A stretch of DNA of 64,000 nt from Roseicyclus sp. Its GTDB lineage: Bacteria; Pseudomonadota; Alphaproteobacteria; Rhodobacterales; Rhodobacteraceae. Position numbers and translations under genes: made by a program. The first letter of the stretch is position 1; each line of letters begins with the position of its first letter. Under the pieces are notes generated by a model, which saw only the letters and a list, made by a program, of their open reading frames with translations, was not told where the DNA came from and made no database searches. Shown here piece after piece: positions 43,638-54,530 of the stretch. The stretch lies in contig NZ_JAGYJN010000003.1 of the NCBI RefSeq assembly GCF_018402035.1, forward strand, positions 186,001 through 250,000, given 5' to 3'.

Positions 43638-44470
43638 CGGCCCGGGATCTCGCCACGGCGGCCTGAGAGTGGCCAGCTATCGATAACATCCAGCGCCTCA
43701 TCTGCGGTTTCGACGAAGCGGAACAGCTCCAGATCGGCGGCGGCGATGGTGCCTGCCTCGCGCAGTGCGTCCCAATTGATCACGGTGCGCCAAAAGCTTT
43801 CGCCAAAGAGGATCACGGGAACCTGCTCCATCCGCCCCGTCTGGATCAGGGTGATGCTTTCGAACAATTCGTCGAGTGTGCCGAACCCGCCAGGAAACAC
43901 CGCGATGGCCTTGGCGCGCAGCAGGAAATGCATCTTGCGGATGCCGAAATAGTGGAAGTTGAAGCAGAGTTCCGGCGTGACATAGGCGTTGGGCACCTGT
44001 TCATGGGGCAACACGATGTTGAGGCCGATGGAACAGCCGCCCGCCTCGGCCGCGCCGCGATTGCCTGCCTCCATCACGCCGGGGCCGCCGCCGGTGACGA
44101 TGACATTCTCGGTACAGTTACTCTCGACCGAGCGTTCGGTGATAAGCCGCGCAAAGCGGCGCGCTTCGTCGTAATATTGGGCCATGGGATGAGCGGGGCC
44201 ATCGCCTTGCGCCTCGGGGCTGGGGATGCGCGCGCCGCCAAACAGCACCACGGTCGAGCGGATGCCGCGCGCGTCAAGCTCGAGCTGGGGTTTGAGCAGT
44301 TCCAGTTGCAGCCGCACGGGGCGCAATTCATCGCGCAAAAGGAAATCGGGGTCGGCAAAGGCCAGCCTGTAGGCGGGGGAATTCGCCTGCGCGGTGTCGG
44401 GGGCATGACGGGCGGATTCAAGATCTTGCTCGGCGTGGCGGAATGGGCCGGGGCGGCTGTCTTCTGTCAT
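43634..44470 (-). CDS. LOG family protein (putative nucleotide 5'-monophosphate phosphoribohydrolase)
   Basis: A 278-aa Rossmann-like protein. Seen: VVLFGGARIPSPEA, VIVTGGGPGVMEAGNRGAAE and the signature PGGFGTLDELFE with ITLIQTGRM. LOG enzymes release the base from nucleoside monophosphates, as in cytokinin activation, while other bacterial members act on AMP. GAGGA precedes the ATG. It is divergent from dapD. Confidence 0.88.
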   Translation of the reverse strand: MTEDSRPGPFRHAEQDLESARHAPDTAQANSPAYRLAFADPDFLLRDELRPVRLQLELLKPQLELDARGIRSTVVLFGGARIPSPEAQGDGPAHPMAQYYDEARRFARLITERSVESNCTENVIVTGGGPGVMEAGNRGAAEAGGCSIGLNIVLPHEQVPNAYVTPELCFNFHYFGIRKMHFLLRAKAIAVFPGGFGTLDELFESITLIQTGRMEQVPVILFGESFWRTVINWDALREAGTIAAADLELFRFVETADEALDVIDSWPLSGRRGEIPGR

Positions 44471-44587
44471 GTCATGTCCTCATGCACTGGTCCTAGATTG
44501 ACCTAGCAAGACCGCGCCATGATTGCCAGCAAAGGGCGCGCCCGCTATAGCCGCCCCGAACCGCTTTCGCCGCAGGAGAAGTCACCC

Positions 44588-45415
44588 ATGTCCAATGCCG
44601 CACTCGAAACCGCCATCGAAGCCGCCTGGGAGGCGCGCGACCAGATCACCCCCGCCACCAAGGGCGAGACCCGCGATGCCATCGAGGCGACGCTGACCGC
44701 GCTCGACAGCGGCACGTTGCGCGTGGCCGAGCGTCAGGCCGATGGTCATTGGCATGTGAACCAATGGGCGAAAAAGGCGGTGCTTTTGGGGTTCCGCCTG
44801 AAGGATATGGAGATGCAGCCCGGCAGCGCGCAGGGCGGTAGCTGGTGGGACAAGGTCGACAGCAAATGGAAGGGCTGGGGCGAGGGCGAATGGAAAGCGG
44901 CCGGGTTCCGCGCTGTGCCCAACTGTGTCGTGCGCCGCTCGGCCTATATCGCACCGGGGGTGGTGTTGATGCCCTCTTTCGTGAACCTCGGGGCTTATGT
45001 CGATAGCGGCACCATGGTCGATACTTGGGCGACGGTCGGCTCTTGCGCGCAGATCGGCAAGAATGTGCATCTGTCGGGCGGTGTGGGCATTGGCGGCGTG
45101 TTGGAGCCGATGCAGGCCGGCCCCACGATTATCGAGGACAATTGCTTTATCGGTGCGCGTTCCGAGGTGGTTGAGGGCGTGATCGTGCGCGAAGGCTCGG
45201 TTTTGGGGATGGGCGTGTTCATCGGCCAATCGACCAAGATCGTGGATCGCGAAACCGGCGCCGTCATGTATGGCGAGGTGCCCGCCGGATCGGTCGTGGT
45301 GGCAGGCTCCATGCCATCCAAGAATGGTGTGAACCTTTATTGCGCGGTGATCGTGAAGCGGGTGGATGAGCGGACCCGTTCCAAGACCTCGATCAACGAG
45401 CTTTTGCGCGATTGA
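44588..45415 (+). CDS. dapD: 2,3,4,5-tetrahydropyridine-2,6-dicarboxylate N-succinyltransferase
   Basis: A 275-aa enzyme of the succinylase branch of lysine and meso-diaminopimelate synthesis. It contains left-handed beta-helix hexapeptides ([39 protein letters not shown]) and the family C-terminus [19 protein letters not shown]. The ATG at 44588 has AGGAG upstream. A strong hairpin follows 8 bases after the stop. Confidence 0.96.
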   Translation: MSNAALETAIEAAWEARDQITPATKGETRDAIEATLTALDSGTLRVAERQADGHWHVNQWAKKAVLLGFRLKDMEMQPGSAQGGSWWDKVDSKWKGWGEGEWKAAGFRAVPNCVVRRSAYIAPGVVLMPSFVNLGAYVDSGTMVDTWATVGSCAQIGKNVHLSGGVGIGGVLEPMQAGPTIIEDNCFIGARSEVVEGVIVREGSVLGMGVFIGQSTKIVDRETGAVMYGEVPAGSVVVAGSMPSKNGVNLYCAVIVKRVDERTRSKTSINELLRD

Positions 45416-45423
45416 TCCGAAGG

Positions 45424-45447
45424 ATGGTGCGCCTTTGGGCGCACCAT
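45424..45447. terminator. Strong bidirectional hairpin between dapD and the lytic transglycosylase gene
   Basis: A perfect 10-bp stem with arms ATGGTGCGCC (45424-45433) and GGCGCACCAT (45438-45447) around TTTG lies in the 35-base gap between two converging genes. No long T-run follows on either side. Position and stem strength support a shared terminator or 3'-end stabiliser. Confidence 0.65.
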
Positions 45448-45450
45448 GCG

Positions 45451-46800
45451 CTATCGGCGCAATCGTTCCAACACATCCACCGAGGCGAAACCATCGGGCA
45501 CAAGTCCGACCGATGTTTGAAATTTGCGAAGTGCATCGGCGGTTTGCGATCCGATGATCCCATCGACCGTACCGCTGAGCAGGCCGCGCGCGGCAAGGTG
45601 GCCCTGAAGCTCTTGGCGTTCAGCGCGGCTGAGCCCGCGGGCGTCGCGCGGCCATGTGGCGCGGAATGGCGCGCCGCCTGCGATCCGGTCGGCCAAGTGG
45701 CCAATCCCGATGACATAGGCATCGGAGGCGTTGTAGCGCGCAATGACATGGAAATTATCGAAGATCATCAGCGCCGCGCCGCGATGGCCAGCGGGCAACA
45801 AGATCGCGGCCTGCCCATGATCGGGGATTTGACCACCATCGGCCAGCCGCACCCCTTGCCGCCGCCAGAACCCCGCGCCGCGCTTGGTGTGCTTGCCTGC
45901 CAAAGTGTAATCAAAGCTAGGGGGCAAAACGACCTCGACCCCCCAAGGTTGGCCCGTGACCCAGCCATGCTCGCGCAGGTAGGCGGCGGTCGAGGCCAGT
46001 GCATCGACAGGGTTATCCGACCAGATATCGCGCCGCCCGTCGCCGTCGAAATCGACCGCATAGGCAAGATAGGAGGTCGGCATAAACTGCGTATGACCCA
46101 TGGCACCCGCCCAAGAGCCGGTCATTTGACGCGCACTGATATCGCCCGCCTGCAAGATGCGCATTGCGGCGATCAACTCGGCCTCGAAAAAGTCGCGCCG
46201 CCGCCCCTCATAGGCGAGGGTGGCCATGGCCGAGATGATCTCGGTCTTGCCGCGTAGCGCGCCATAGGCTGATTCCAGCCCCCAGATCGCCGCGACAACC
46301 TCAGCGTCGACACCGTAGCGCCGCTCGATTTGGGTCAGGGCATCGCGGTGGCGCGCGAATGCGGCCCGACCATTATTGATCCGCGCATCGGATACCGCCC
46401 CATCAAGATAATCCGCCAAGCTGCGCGAAAATTCGGCTTGTGTATTGTCGTTATTGATCACGCGGTTGATCACCGTGACCCCGGAAAAGGCCGTGTCAAA
46501 GGTATCGGGTCTGATCCCTTGTGCCAGCGCCTTGTCGCGAAACCCGTGCTTCCAGTCGGCAAAGCCAAGCGCCGCTGCGGAAAGCCGCGCATCGCTGACG
46601 GGTGCCGCGCGCAGGCCGCGTATCATGGGGCGCAAGGATTGGCTGACCGCCAGCGGCGATCCTTGGCTTGAGAGCGTGACATTGGCGATCCCGGCGATGG
46701 GCCGCATATCCGGGCGCGGCGAGGCCGTGGGCGCCAGCGCTATAGCGGATGTCGCAAGCACAAGGCTTACGGCAAGCGTGGAGAAAAAGGCGTGGCGCAT
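45451..46800 (-). CDS. Lytic murein transglycosylase (MltB-like, second copy in window)
   Basis: A 449-aa exported enzyme. Seen: a signal peptide (FFSTLAVSLVLATSAIALA), a linker, the MltB domain with the catalytic glutamate in VAAIWGLESAYGALRGKTE, GAMGHTQFMPTSYLAYAVD, DGDGRRDIWSDNPVDALAS, and a C-terminal peptidoglycan-binding domain (LQGHLAARGLLSGTVDGIIG). It differs from the 32482 gene by a longer N-terminal region. The ATG at 46800 begins the signal peptide; the longer frame upstream is unlikely. Confidence 0.92.
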   Translation of the reverse strand: MRHAFFSTLAVSLVLATSAIALAPTASPRPDMRPIAGIANVTLSSQGSPLAVSQSLRPMIRGLRAAPVSDARLSAAALGFADWKHGFRDKALAQGIRPDTFDTAFSGVTVINRVINNDNTQAEFSRSLADYLDGAVSDARINNGRAAFARHRDALTQIERRYGVDAEVVAAIWGLESAYGALRGKTEIISAMATLAYEGRRRDFFEAELIAAMRILQAGDISARQMTGSWAGAMGHTQFMPTSYLAYAVDFDGDGRRDIWSDNPVDALASTAAYLREHGWVTGQPWGVEVVLPPSFDYTLAGKHTKRGAGFWRRQGVRLADGGQIPDHGQAAILLPAGHRGAALMIFDNFHVIARYNASDAYVIGIGHLADRIAGGAPFRATWPRDARGLSRAERQELQGHLAARGLLSGTVDGIIGSQTADALRKFQTSVGLVPDGFASVDVLERLRR

Positions 46801-46936
46801 GTTGCTGCTCGACGGAAGAATTGTTGTTCTGTTTGGGACAATATAGCCTAAGCGGGGCCATCTGTGCAGGGGCTTGCAGCAATCAATTGCGCGCAATTTG
46901 AACGAGCAGCGCCCACACGCCAAAGACTTTGCGGCG

Positions 46937-49195
46937 CTATCCCCGGCGGGATGGCGTTTTCTTGCGCAAGCTGCCGCGTTTCTTGGCCGCTTGGCCAGCC
47001 ATGCGGCGCGGTGTGCCGCGATGTTTGCCACCGCTGCGCCGGATCGGGCTTTGACGGCCCTCGATCTCGATCAATTCCAGCACCAAGCCGCCCGTCACCG
47101 GCACAGCCTCGGCCAGCTTGACCGTGACCCGGTCGCCGATCCCGATGGTCAGCCCGGTTTCGGCCCCCATCAGGGTTTGGCTATCGGCATCATGGTGGAA
47201 ATATTCTTGGCCCAAGGCCCGCATCGGCAACAGCCCGTCGGCGCCTGTCTCGTCCAGTTTCACGAAAGCGCCAAAGCGCGCGATCCCCGAAATCCGCCCG
47301 GTGAATGTGCTACCCACACGGTCCGACAGATAGGCCGCGAGGTAGCGATCATTGGTATCGCGCTCGGCCGCCATCGAGCGGCGCTCGGTGTCGGAAATAT
47401 GCTTGGCGGTGTCTTCCAGCGCCTCGGCATCCTCAAGGCGCAGACCATCATCACCCCAGCCATGCGCCGTGATCAGCGCGCGGTGCACCACCAGATCGGC
47501 ATAGCGCCGAATGGGCGAGGTGAAATGGGCATAAGCCCGAAGCGCCAAGCCGAAATGCCCGAAATTCTGCGGGAAATAATAGGCCTGCTGCATCGCGCGT
47601 AGTGTCGTGATGTTGATCAATTCCGCGAAATCGCCGCCTTGGGCCTGTTCAAGCAAGCGGTTGAGTTGGCGGGTTTGCAGCACTTGCCCCTTGGCCAATG
47701 AAAAGCCGCTTGCCTCGGCGGTTTCGCGCAATGATTCCAGCTTTTCAGGGCTGGGTTCCTCATGGACGCGGAACAATAGCGGCTGGCGGCGGGCGATCAG
47801 CTCTTCGGCGGCGGCGACATTGGCCAGCACCATGAATTCTTCGATCAGCTTATGGGCATCAAGCCTGTCTTTGAAGCCGACCGCGATCACCTCGCCCGCA
47901 TCGTTAAGTTCGATCCGGCGTTCGGGCAGGTCAAGCTCAAGCGGTTGGCGATGCGCGCGCGCCTTTTTCAGCGCACCATAGGCCGCGTAAAGCGGGCGCA
48001 GCACATCCTCGCACAGCGGGTCGGTTTTCGCATTGGGTTGCCCATCGATGGCGGCCTGCACCGCCTCATAGCTGAGCGAGGCGACCGAGCGCATCAGCCC
48101 GCGCACAAAGCGGTGGCCGATCTTGTTGCCATCGGCGTCGATCACCATGCGCACGGCCAGACAGGCGCGCGGCACATGCTCGTGCAGCGAGCAAAGATCG
48201 CCCGACAGCGTATCGGGCAGCATCGGCACCACCCGGTCAGGAAAATAGGTGGAGTTGCCGCGTCGCTTGGCCTCGTGATCCAGCGCCGAGCCGGGGCGGA
48301 CGTAATGGGCGACATCGGCGATGGCGACCCAGATCACATGGCCGCCGGGGTTTTTCGGGTCGTCATCGGCATGGGCGAGAATGGCATCGTCACGGTCGCG
48401 CGCATCGACCGGGTCGATGGTGACAAGCGGCAGATCGCGCAGGTCTTCGCGCCCAGTGACACTGGCTGGTGTCGCGGCATCGGCTTCGGCCACGGCGGCA
48501 TCGGGAAAGGCATCGGGGATGCCATGTTCGGCAATGGCGATCAGGCTGACAGCGCGCGGCGCGCCCGGATCGCCCAACCGTGTGACGATGCGCGCGCGGG
48601 GGCTGCCCATGCGGGCCTTGGGGCCGATCTGTTCGGCCTCGACCAATTCGCCGTCGCGCGCGCCATGGGTTTCACCCGCCCGCACCACCCAATCGCGATC
48701 CGAACCCTTGGAAATCGGCACGATCCGGCCACCTTCGGCCCCGGCGCGGAACACGCCCAAGACGCGGGCGGGGTTGGTGCCGATCTTGCGGATCAGGCGG
48801 GCGACATAGTGATAATCTTCCCCCTCGACCTCTTGCAGGCGGGCAAGGATGCGGTCGCCGCTGCCCACGGCGGGGTCGGTCGCGCGCGGCGAGAAGAAGA
48901 TACGTGGCACCGGCCCCTCGCCTGCCCATTCCAAGGGGCGCGCAAACAAATCGCCCTGCGCGTCGGGGGACAGGATTTGCAACACGGACACGGGCGGCAA
49001 GCGCGCGGCGTCGAGATAGGTTTTGCGCCGCTTTTCCAGATGCCCCTCTTCGGCAAGCTCTTTGAGCATGCGCTTGAGGTCGATCCGCTTTGCCCCCTTC
49101 AGCCCAAAGGCATGCGCGATGTCGCGCTTGGAGGTTGCGTGCGGATTTTCGGAAATCCACGCGAGGATCTGTTCTTTGGTCGGAAGCTGGGCCAT
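46937..49195 (-). CDS. rnr: Ribonuclease R
   Basis: A 752-aa 3'-5' exoribonuclease able to degrade structured RNA. Layout: an N-terminal winged helix ([20 protein letters not shown]), cold-shock domains, the RNB catalytic domain with [12 protein letters not shown] and [17 protein letters not shown], an S1 domain ([18 protein letters not shown]), and a basic tail ([20 protein letters not shown]). ATG 49195 is chosen. It is divergent from accD across about 120 bases. Confidence 0.96.
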   Translation of the reverse strand: MAQLPTKEQILAWISENPHATSKRDIAHAFGLKGAKRIDLKRMLKELAEEGHLEKRRKTYLDAARLPPVSVLQILSPDAQGDLFARPLEWAGEGPVPRIFFSPRATDPAVGSGDRILARLQEVEGEDYHYVARLIRKIGTNPARVLGVFRAGAEGGRIVPISKGSDRDWVVRAGETHGARDGELVEAEQIGPKARMGSPRARIVTRLGDPGAPRAVSLIAIAEHGIPDAFPDAAVAEADAATPASVTGREDLRDLPLVTIDPVDARDRDDAILAHADDDPKNPGGHVIWVAIADVAHYVRPGSALDHEAKRRGNSTYFPDRVVPMLPDTLSGDLCSLHEHVPRACLAVRMVIDADGNKIGHRFVRGLMRSVASLSYEAVQAAIDGQPNAKTDPLCEDVLRPLYAAYGALKKARAHRQPLELDLPERRIELNDAGEVIAVGFKDRLDAHKLIEEFMVLANVAAAEELIARRQPLLFRVHEEPSPEKLESLRETAEASGFSLAKGQVLQTRQLNRLLEQAQGGDFAELINITTLRAMQQAYYFPQNFGHFGLALRAYAHFTSPIRRYADLVVHRALITAHGWGDDGLRLEDAEALEDTAKHISDTERRSMAAERDTNDRYLAAYLSDRVGSTFTGRISGIARFGAFVKLDETGADGLLPMRALGQEYFHHDADSQTLMGAETGLTIGIGDRVTVKLAEAVPVTGGLVLELIEIEGRQSPIRRSGGKHRGTPRRMAGQAAKKRGSLRKKTPSRRG

Positions 49196-49315
49196 GGCGC
49201 GTGCCCTATCATGCGCGCGGTTTGCCGTCATGCGCGAAATCGGCTTGTGATTGCAAGTTTGGCCCGCATCTCATATCTCGTCAGAACACGGACAGACCCC
49301 GGAGCGTTGCGCCTT

Positions 49316-50227
49316 ATGAACTGGATCACCAATTACGTCCGCCCTCGCATCAACTCGATCTTCTCGCGCCGCGAGATGCCCGAGAACCTGTGGTCGAAAT
49401 GCGATGAATGCGGCACCATGCTGTTTCACCGCGAATTGTCCGATGCGCTGAATGTCTGTACCAATTGCGGGCATCACATGGCGATCACGCCGCGCGAACG
49501 CTTCGCGGCCTTGTTTGACAATGGGATCTTCCTTGAGGTTGCGGTTCCAAAACCCATCGACGATCCGCTGAAGTTCCGCGATCAAAAGAAATACCCCGAC
49601 CGTTTGCGCGCGGCGCAGAAATCCACCGGCGAGGCCGAGGCGATGCTGGTCGCCGAGGGTGAGATCGGGCGCACCCCCATCGTGGCCGCCGCGCAGGATT
49701 TCAGCTTTATGGGCGGGTCCATGGGCATGTATGTGGGCAACGCCATCGTCGCTGGCTGTGAACGGGCGGTCAAACTCAAGCGGCCCTTTGTGCTGTTTTC
49801 CGCCGCTGGCGGCGCGCGGATGCAAGAGGGGATCTTGTCGCTGATGCAGATGCCGCGCTCGACCGTGGCGATCCAAATGCTGAAAGAGGCGGGGCTGCCC
49901 TATATCGTGGTTTTGACCCATCCGACCACGGGCGGCGTGACCGCGTCCTACGCCATGCTGGGTGATGTGCAGATCGCCGAACCCAATGCGCTGATCTGTT
50001 TCGCGGGGCCGCGCGTGATCGAACAAACGATCCGCGAGAAGCTGCCCGAAGGGTTCCAGCGCGCTGAATACCTTCTGGATCATGGGATGCTCGACCGGGT
50101 GACGCCGCGCGGCAAGATGCGGGCTGAGTTGATTGGCATCATCCGTATGCTGACCGGCTTGCCGCCTGCCGTGGTGGCCGATCTGCCCAGCCCTGACGCC
50201 ACCGATGAGGCGCAGGTCACGCCGTGA
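49316..50227 (+). CDS. accD: Acetyl-CoA carboxylase carboxyltransferase subunit beta
   Basis: A 303-aa subunit that, with AccA, transfers CO2 from biotin to acetyl-CoA in fatty acid synthesis. Seen: the N-terminal four-cysteine zinc finger ([20 protein letters not shown]), [34 protein letters not shown] and [14 protein letters not shown]. The ATG at 49316 has GGAG about 11 bases upstream. Its stop overlaps the folC GTG (GTGA), the usual accD-folC pair. Confidence 0.97.
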   Translation: MNWITNYVRPRINSIFSRREMPENLWSKCDECGTMLFHRELSDALNVCTNCGHHMAITPRERFAALFDNGIFLEVAVPKPIDDPLKFRDQKKYPDRLRAAQKSTGEAEAMLVAEGEIGRTPIVAAAQDFSFMGGSMGMYVGNAIVAGCERAVKLKRPFVLFSAAGGARMQEGILSLMQMPRSTVAIQMLKEAGLPYIVVLTHPTTGGVTASYAMLGDVQIAEPNALICFAGPRVIEQTIREKLPEGFQRAEYLLDHGMLDRVTPRGKMRAELIGIIRMLTGLPPAVVADLPSPDATDEAQVTP

Positions 50228-51498
50228 GCATGCCGCGTTCTGACGTCCTCCTTGAGCGGATGATGTCTTTTCATCCCAAGATCATCGATCTGACGCTGGA
50301 TCGCATGTGGCGTATCTTGGCCGCCCTCGACCACCCCGAGCGGCGCTTGCCGCCGGTGATCCATATCGCTGGCACCAATGGCAAGGGATCGACGCTGGCC
50401 ATGATCCGTGCGGGGCTAGAGGGGGCAGGGCATGTGACCCATGCCTATACCAGCCCGCATCTGGCGCGGTTTCACGAGCGTATCCGCCTTGCGGGCGATC
50501 TGATCGACGAGGATGTGCTGTCGGAGATGCTGGACCGTTGCCTTGCCGCCAATGGCAGTGATCCGATCACCTATTTCGAGATCACGACCGCCGCTGGCCT
50601 TTTGGCCTTTGCGGAAACACCGGCCGATTACACGCTTTTGGAGGTAGGTCTTGGCGGGCGGCTCGATGCCACGAACGTTATTGATGCCCCCGCGCTTTGC
50701 GTGATCACGCCGGTCGATATGGATCATGAGCAATATCTGGGCGACACGCTGGGCCGGATTGCGGGTGAAAAAGCCGGGATCATCAAGCGCCGCGTGCCGG
50801 TGATCGTGGGCCGCCAGCAAGATGCCGCGCTCGAGGTGATCGAGGCGGTTGCTGCGCGCCATTCTGCCCCGGTGTACGCCTATGGCCAGCATTGGCATGT
50901 CTGGGCCGAGGCTGGGCGGCTGGTGTTCCAAGATGAAAACGGCCTGCTCGATCTGCCGATGCCCGCGCTTTTGGGGGCGCATCAGGTTGAGAATGCGGGC
51001 ATGGCGATTGCCGCGCTGCGCGTGCTTGACAAGGGCGAGGCCGCCTGTGAGGCCGCGATGACGGATGCCGTCTGGCCCGCGCGGATGCAGCGCTTGCGCC
51101 ATGGCCCGCTGTTCGACATCGCACCACAGGCCGAGCTTTGGCTTGATGGTGGGCATAACCCACACGCCGCCCGCGCGATTGCGGCGCTTTTGGCGGGCAT
51201 GGCCAAGCGGCCCACCCATCTGATTTGCGGGATGCTGAACACCAAGGATGTGACGGGCTATATGGCGCCCTTGGCAAGCGTCGCGCAAAGCCTGCATGCC
51301 GTGTCGATCCCCGGGCAAATGGCAACGCTGTCGGCCAGTGAAACGGCCAATGCCGCAACGCGTGCGGGGCTACAAGCGGTGCAGGCAGATAGCGTTGCCG
51401 ATGCTTTGCGCGCGATCGTGGCGCAAGACCCGACTGCGCGGATCTTGATCTGTGGCTCGCTTTATCTGGCCGGTGAGATCCTGAAAGAAAACGGCTAG
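50224..51498 (+). CDS. folC: Bifunctional folylpolyglutamate synthase/dihydrofolate synthase
   Basis: A 424-aa Mur-ligase-type enzyme adding glutamates to folates. Seen: the P-loop [37 protein letters not shown], the second-domain [11 protein letters not shown], and [11 protein letters not shown] near residue 310. GTG 50224 lies in a GTGA overlap with accD, so translation is coupled. The frame ends before a small secreted-protein gene. Confidence 0.96.
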   Translation: MSMPRSDVLLERMMSFHPKIIDLTLDRMWRILAALDHPERRLPPVIHIAGTNGKGSTLAMIRAGLEGAGHVTHAYTSPHLARFHERIRLAGDLIDEDVLSEMLDRCLAANGSDPITYFEITTAAGLLAFAETPADYTLLEVGLGGRLDATNVIDAPALCVITPVDMDHEQYLGDTLGRIAGEKAGIIKRRVPVIVGRQQDAALEVIEAVAARHSAPVYAYGQHWHVWAEAGRLVFQDENGLLDLPMPALLGAHQVENAGMAIAALRVLDKGEAACEAAMTDAVWPARMQRLRHGPLFDIAPQAELWLDGGHNPHAARAIAALLAGMAKRPTHLICGMLNTKDVTGYMAPLASVAQSLHAVSIPGQMATLSASETANAATRAGLQAVQADSVADALRAIVAQDPTARILICGSLYLAGEILKENG

Positions 51499-51546
51499 GC
51501 GCGCGCAGCCCTTGACCTCTGCTGCCAAGGGTTCACACTCACATCC

Positions 51547-52068
51547 ATGTGGATTGCCCGTATCATAAGCTTTTGGCTTGCGGCCATGCTTGCCGCCCTG
51601 CCCGTGCAGGCCGCGCAGTTGCAATTTTGCTGGATCGGCGCGAATGGCTACACGATGGAGGGGGTCATCGGCTTTCCTGATACCCTTCTTGGGACCGGGA
51701 TCATTACCGAGAAACAGGTGACCGCGTTTCGCATCCAAGGTTACAAGGATGGGCTGCCCATTGGCTTTTGGTCGCTCTCCATGTTGACGCCCAAGACATC
51801 TTGGACGCTGCGCTTTGATACCGACAGCTTGGCCTTTCCCATGGGTGGTTCGCGCGAGGCGCAGAGCTATCAGGAATGGAACGCCAATGGCGAGGTGAAT
51901 GATTGCGGTGCCACGGGCGGGTTCGGTTTCAACGGCGGCAACTGGGCGCAGGATATCTGCATCGACAACAGATGGATTTCCGACAGTTCCATCGACCCGT
52001 TCACGCCCTTGCCCGCCTTTGGCATGGATGTGCGGCTGAACTGCGACCCGCTTTTGCCGATCAGCTAA
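51547..52068 (+). CDS. Secreted hypothetical protein
   Basis: A 173-aa protein with a clear signal peptide (RIISFWLAAMLAALPVQAAQ) and a beta-rich mature part with four cysteines (FCWIGANG, NDCGATGG, DICIDNRW, LNCDPLLP), suggesting two periplasmic disulfides. I do not recognise a family beyond a sense of similar Rhodobacteraceae proteins. It follows folC after 48 bases and overlaps the end of zapE, on the other strand, by 8 bases. Confidence 0.75.
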   Translation: MWIARIISFWLAAMLAALPVQAAQLQFCWIGANGYTMEGVIGFPDTLLGTGIITEKQVTAFRIQGYKDGLPIGFWSLSMLTPKTSWTLRFDTDSLAFPMGGSREAQSYQEWNANGEVNDCGATGGFGFNGGNWAQDICIDNRWISDSSIDPFTPLPAFGMDVRLNCDPLLPIS

Positions 52069-53161
52069 GCGCGTCGCGCCCTTCGCCCCAAGCGGCACCC
52101 TGCATCTCGCGCAGGCGGCTGGCGGTGCGTTCGAACTCGAAACTGCCTGCCCCCTCCAGATAGAGCCGTTCGGGGGTCTCTTCGGCCGAAGCGATCAGGC
52201 GGACATGCCCCTCGTATAGCGCGTCGATCAGGGTGACAAAGCGCTTGGCCTCGTTGAACTTGGTGGCATCAAGGCGCGGGATGCCTTCGAGCACCAAAAG
52301 CTTCACCGCGCCCACAAGCGCAAGGTAATCGGCCGGTCCCAAGGGTTGGCCGCACAAATCCCAGAACGAGGCGCGCGCCATCCCCGCCCAGTAGCGCGGC
52401 AGCTTGACCTCGCGGCCCTTGACCTCAAGGCAAAGCACCTCTTCCTGCCCGCCGGTCAGATCGCGCCAAACGGCATCGATGGCGCGCGTCGCCTCTGCGC
52501 CAAGGGGGGTGAAATAGACCTGTGTTCCGGCAAGGCGATCTTGGCGGTAATCGGTCATCGCATCCAGTTGATCGACCTCCAGCCGATCCTCGATAAGCTT
52601 GATGAAGGGCAAGAACAGCTGCCGGTTCAGCCCGTCCTTGTACAAATCCTTGGGGTGGCGGTTCGAGGTGGTCACGATGATCACGCCGGCGGCAAAGAGT
52701 TTCTCGAACAGCCGGCCGACGATCATCGCGTCGGCGATATCGGTGATCTGCATCTCGTCGAAACACAACAGCCGCAGATTGCGCGCGATTCCCTCGGCCA
52801 CGGGTTTGATCGCGTCTTCGACCCCGGTCTTGCGCGCCACATGCAGGGCTGATTGCACCTCTTGCATGAAGGCGTGGAAATGCACGCGGCGTTTCTGGGG
52901 TGTGGGGGCATGCTGAAAGAACAGGTCCATCAGCATCGACTTGCCGCGCCCGACACCGCCCCACAGGTAGATACCCTGTTTGCCTGTCGGCTCTGGCGGT
53001 TTGAAGAAGCGCGCCAAAAGCGAGGCGCGCGGTTTCGGGTTCACCTCAAGCATTTCGCGCAGGCTTTCTAGCCGCACCAGTGCCGCGCGCTGGGCCGGAT
53101 CGGGGCGCAATAGCCCTTCGGCCACGCGGGTGTCGTAGATTGCTTGCAGATGCTGTCCCAT
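52061..53161 (-). CDS. zapE: Cell division protein ZapE (AFG1-like AAA+ ATPase)
   Basis: A 366-aa ATPase that modulates FtsZ ring stability in E. coli. Seen: KQGIYLWGGVGRGKSMLMDL (Walker A), RRVHFHAFMQEVQ, Walker B LRLLCFDEMQITDIADAM, and the sensor region IIVTTSNRHPKDLYKDGLNR. ATG 53161 matches the family start (GQHLQAIYDTRVAEG). It is divergent from an MFS transporter gene, with about 98 bases between the starts. Confidence 0.93.
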   Translation of the reverse strand: MGQHLQAIYDTRVAEGLLRPDPAQRAALVRLESLREMLEVNPKPRASLLARFFKPPEPTGKQGIYLWGGVGRGKSMLMDLFFQHAPTPQKRRVHFHAFMQEVQSALHVARKTGVEDAIKPVAEGIARNLRLLCFDEMQITDIADAMIVGRLFEKLFAAGVIIVTTSNRHPKDLYKDGLNRQLFLPFIKLIEDRLEVDQLDAMTDYRQDRLAGTQVYFTPLGAEATRAIDAVWRDLTGGQEEVLCLEVKGREVKLPRYWAGMARASFWDLCGQPLGPADYLALVGAVKLLVLEGIPRLDATKFNEAKRFVTLIDALYEGHVRLIASAEETPERLYLEGAGSFEFERTASRLREMQGAAWGEGRDALS

Positions 53162-53259
53162 GGCGGCCTGATACAGCCATTCGCCGCCGGGGTTAAGCGG
53201 GTCTTGCAGGGGCGCGCGGGGCGTGATTGGGTCGCGCCAAGCAGAGGGGAAACGTGCCA

Positions 53260-54510
53260 ATGACCCGCCAAGACACTATGTTCACGCCGGTTTTGATCGG
53301 CTCGTGCATCATCATCATGATCTGCTTCGCCGTCCGCGCGAGTTTCGGCGTGTTCCAGATCCCCATCGCCGAGGAATTCGGCTGGCTCAGGGCCGAGTTC
53401 TCGCTGGCGATCGCGATCCAGAACCTTGCTTGGGGCATCGGTCAGCCGATTTTTGGGGCCATCGCGGAACGCTTTGGCGACCGCAAGGCGATCTTTCTCG
53501 GTGTCATCCTTTATGCCGCAGGCTTGGTGTTTTCGGCCTATGCGATCACGCCGGGCCAGCATCAGCTTTTGGAAATCCTTGTGGGCTTTGGCATCGCGGG
53601 AACGGGCTTTGGCGTCATCTTGGCCATCGTGGGCCGCGCTGCGTCTGACAAGAACCGCTCGGTCGCCTTGGGCATTGCCACGGCGGCGGGGTCGGCGGGG
53701 CAGGTGTTCGGCGCACCCTTGGCCGAGGCGCTGTTGTCGGTTTTCGCATGGCAAAGCGTGTTCTTGATTTTCGCGGGCATGATCATGGCGACGCTCTTCG
53801 CGCTGCCCATGCTGCGCGCACCGATCCGCACGGCAAAGGCCGAGATCGAGGAAAGCATGGGCCAGATCGTGGGCCGCGCCATTCGCGACCCGTCATTTGG
53901 GCTGATCTTTATCGGGTTCTTTTCCTGCGGTTATCAGCTTGGCTTTATCACCGCGCATTTCCCCGCCTTCGTGACCGAGCTGTGCGGCCCCATCGCACCG
54001 GGATCGCTTTTGCATAGCATGGGCATCACCACCACATCGGCGCTGGGCGCTGTGGCGATTTCGCTCATTGGGCTTGCCAATATCGTGGGCACGATCACCG
54101 CCGGGTGGCTGGGCAATCATTTCCCCAAGCGCTACCTTCTGGCACTGATCTACACGGGTCGCACGCTGGCGGCGGGGCTGTTCATCATTCTGCCGATCAC
54201 GCCGGAAACCGTCATCGCCTTTTCCATCGTGATGGGCGCGCTGTGGCTGGCGACCGTGCCGCTGACCAGCGGTCTTATCGGCCAGATCTACGGCCTGCGC
54301 TATATGGGCACGCTTTATGGGCTGGTGTTCTTTTCCCACCAGCTAGGCAGTTTTATCGGCGTCTGGCTGGGCGGCGCACTTTACGACATCTACGGTGATT
54401 ATACCGCCGTGTGGTGGATCGGCGTGGCCGTGGGTTCGCTCTCGGCCATCGTGCATCTGCCGATCAAGGAATCGCCGCTCAAGGATCGGATGCAGGCTGC
54501 GGCCGCCTAA
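53260..54510 (+). CDS. MFS transporter (oxalate/formate-antiporter-like)
   Basis: A 416-aa protein with 12 predicted membrane segments. Seen: FGVFQIPIAEEFGWLRAEFS and GQPIFGAIAERFGDRKAIF, typical of the OFA/monocarboxylate MFS branch. The substrate is unknown; small organic acids are likely. AGGGGA precedes the ATG. It converges on argG with a 20-base gap. Confidence 0.88.
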   Translation: MTRQDTMFTPVLIGSCIIIMICFAVRASFGVFQIPIAEEFGWLRAEFSLAIAIQNLAWGIGQPIFGAIAERFGDRKAIFLGVILYAAGLVFSAYAITPGQHQLLEILVGFGIAGTGFGVILAIVGRAASDKNRSVALGIATAAGSAGQVFGAPLAEALLSVFAWQSVFLIFAGMIMATLFALPMLRAPIRTAKAEIEESMGQIVGRAIRDPSFGLIFIGFFSCGYQLGFITAHFPAFVTELCGPIAPGSLLHSMGITTTSALGAVAISLIGLANIVGTITAGWLGNHFPKRYLLALIYTGRTLAAGLFIILPITPETVIAFSIVMGALWLATVPLTSGLIGQIYGLRYMGTLYGLVFFSHQLGSFIGVWLGGALYDIYGDYTAVWWIGVAVGSLSAIVHLPIKESPLKDRMQAAAA

Positions 54511-54530
54511 GGGCCGCCGCAGCTTTTGGG

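Noticed and set aside
47852..49315. A long upstream extension of accD on the plus strand
   Set aside because: The extension lies antisense to rnr and has no recognisable domain; AccD family proteins begin at the zinc-finger region following ATG 49316.
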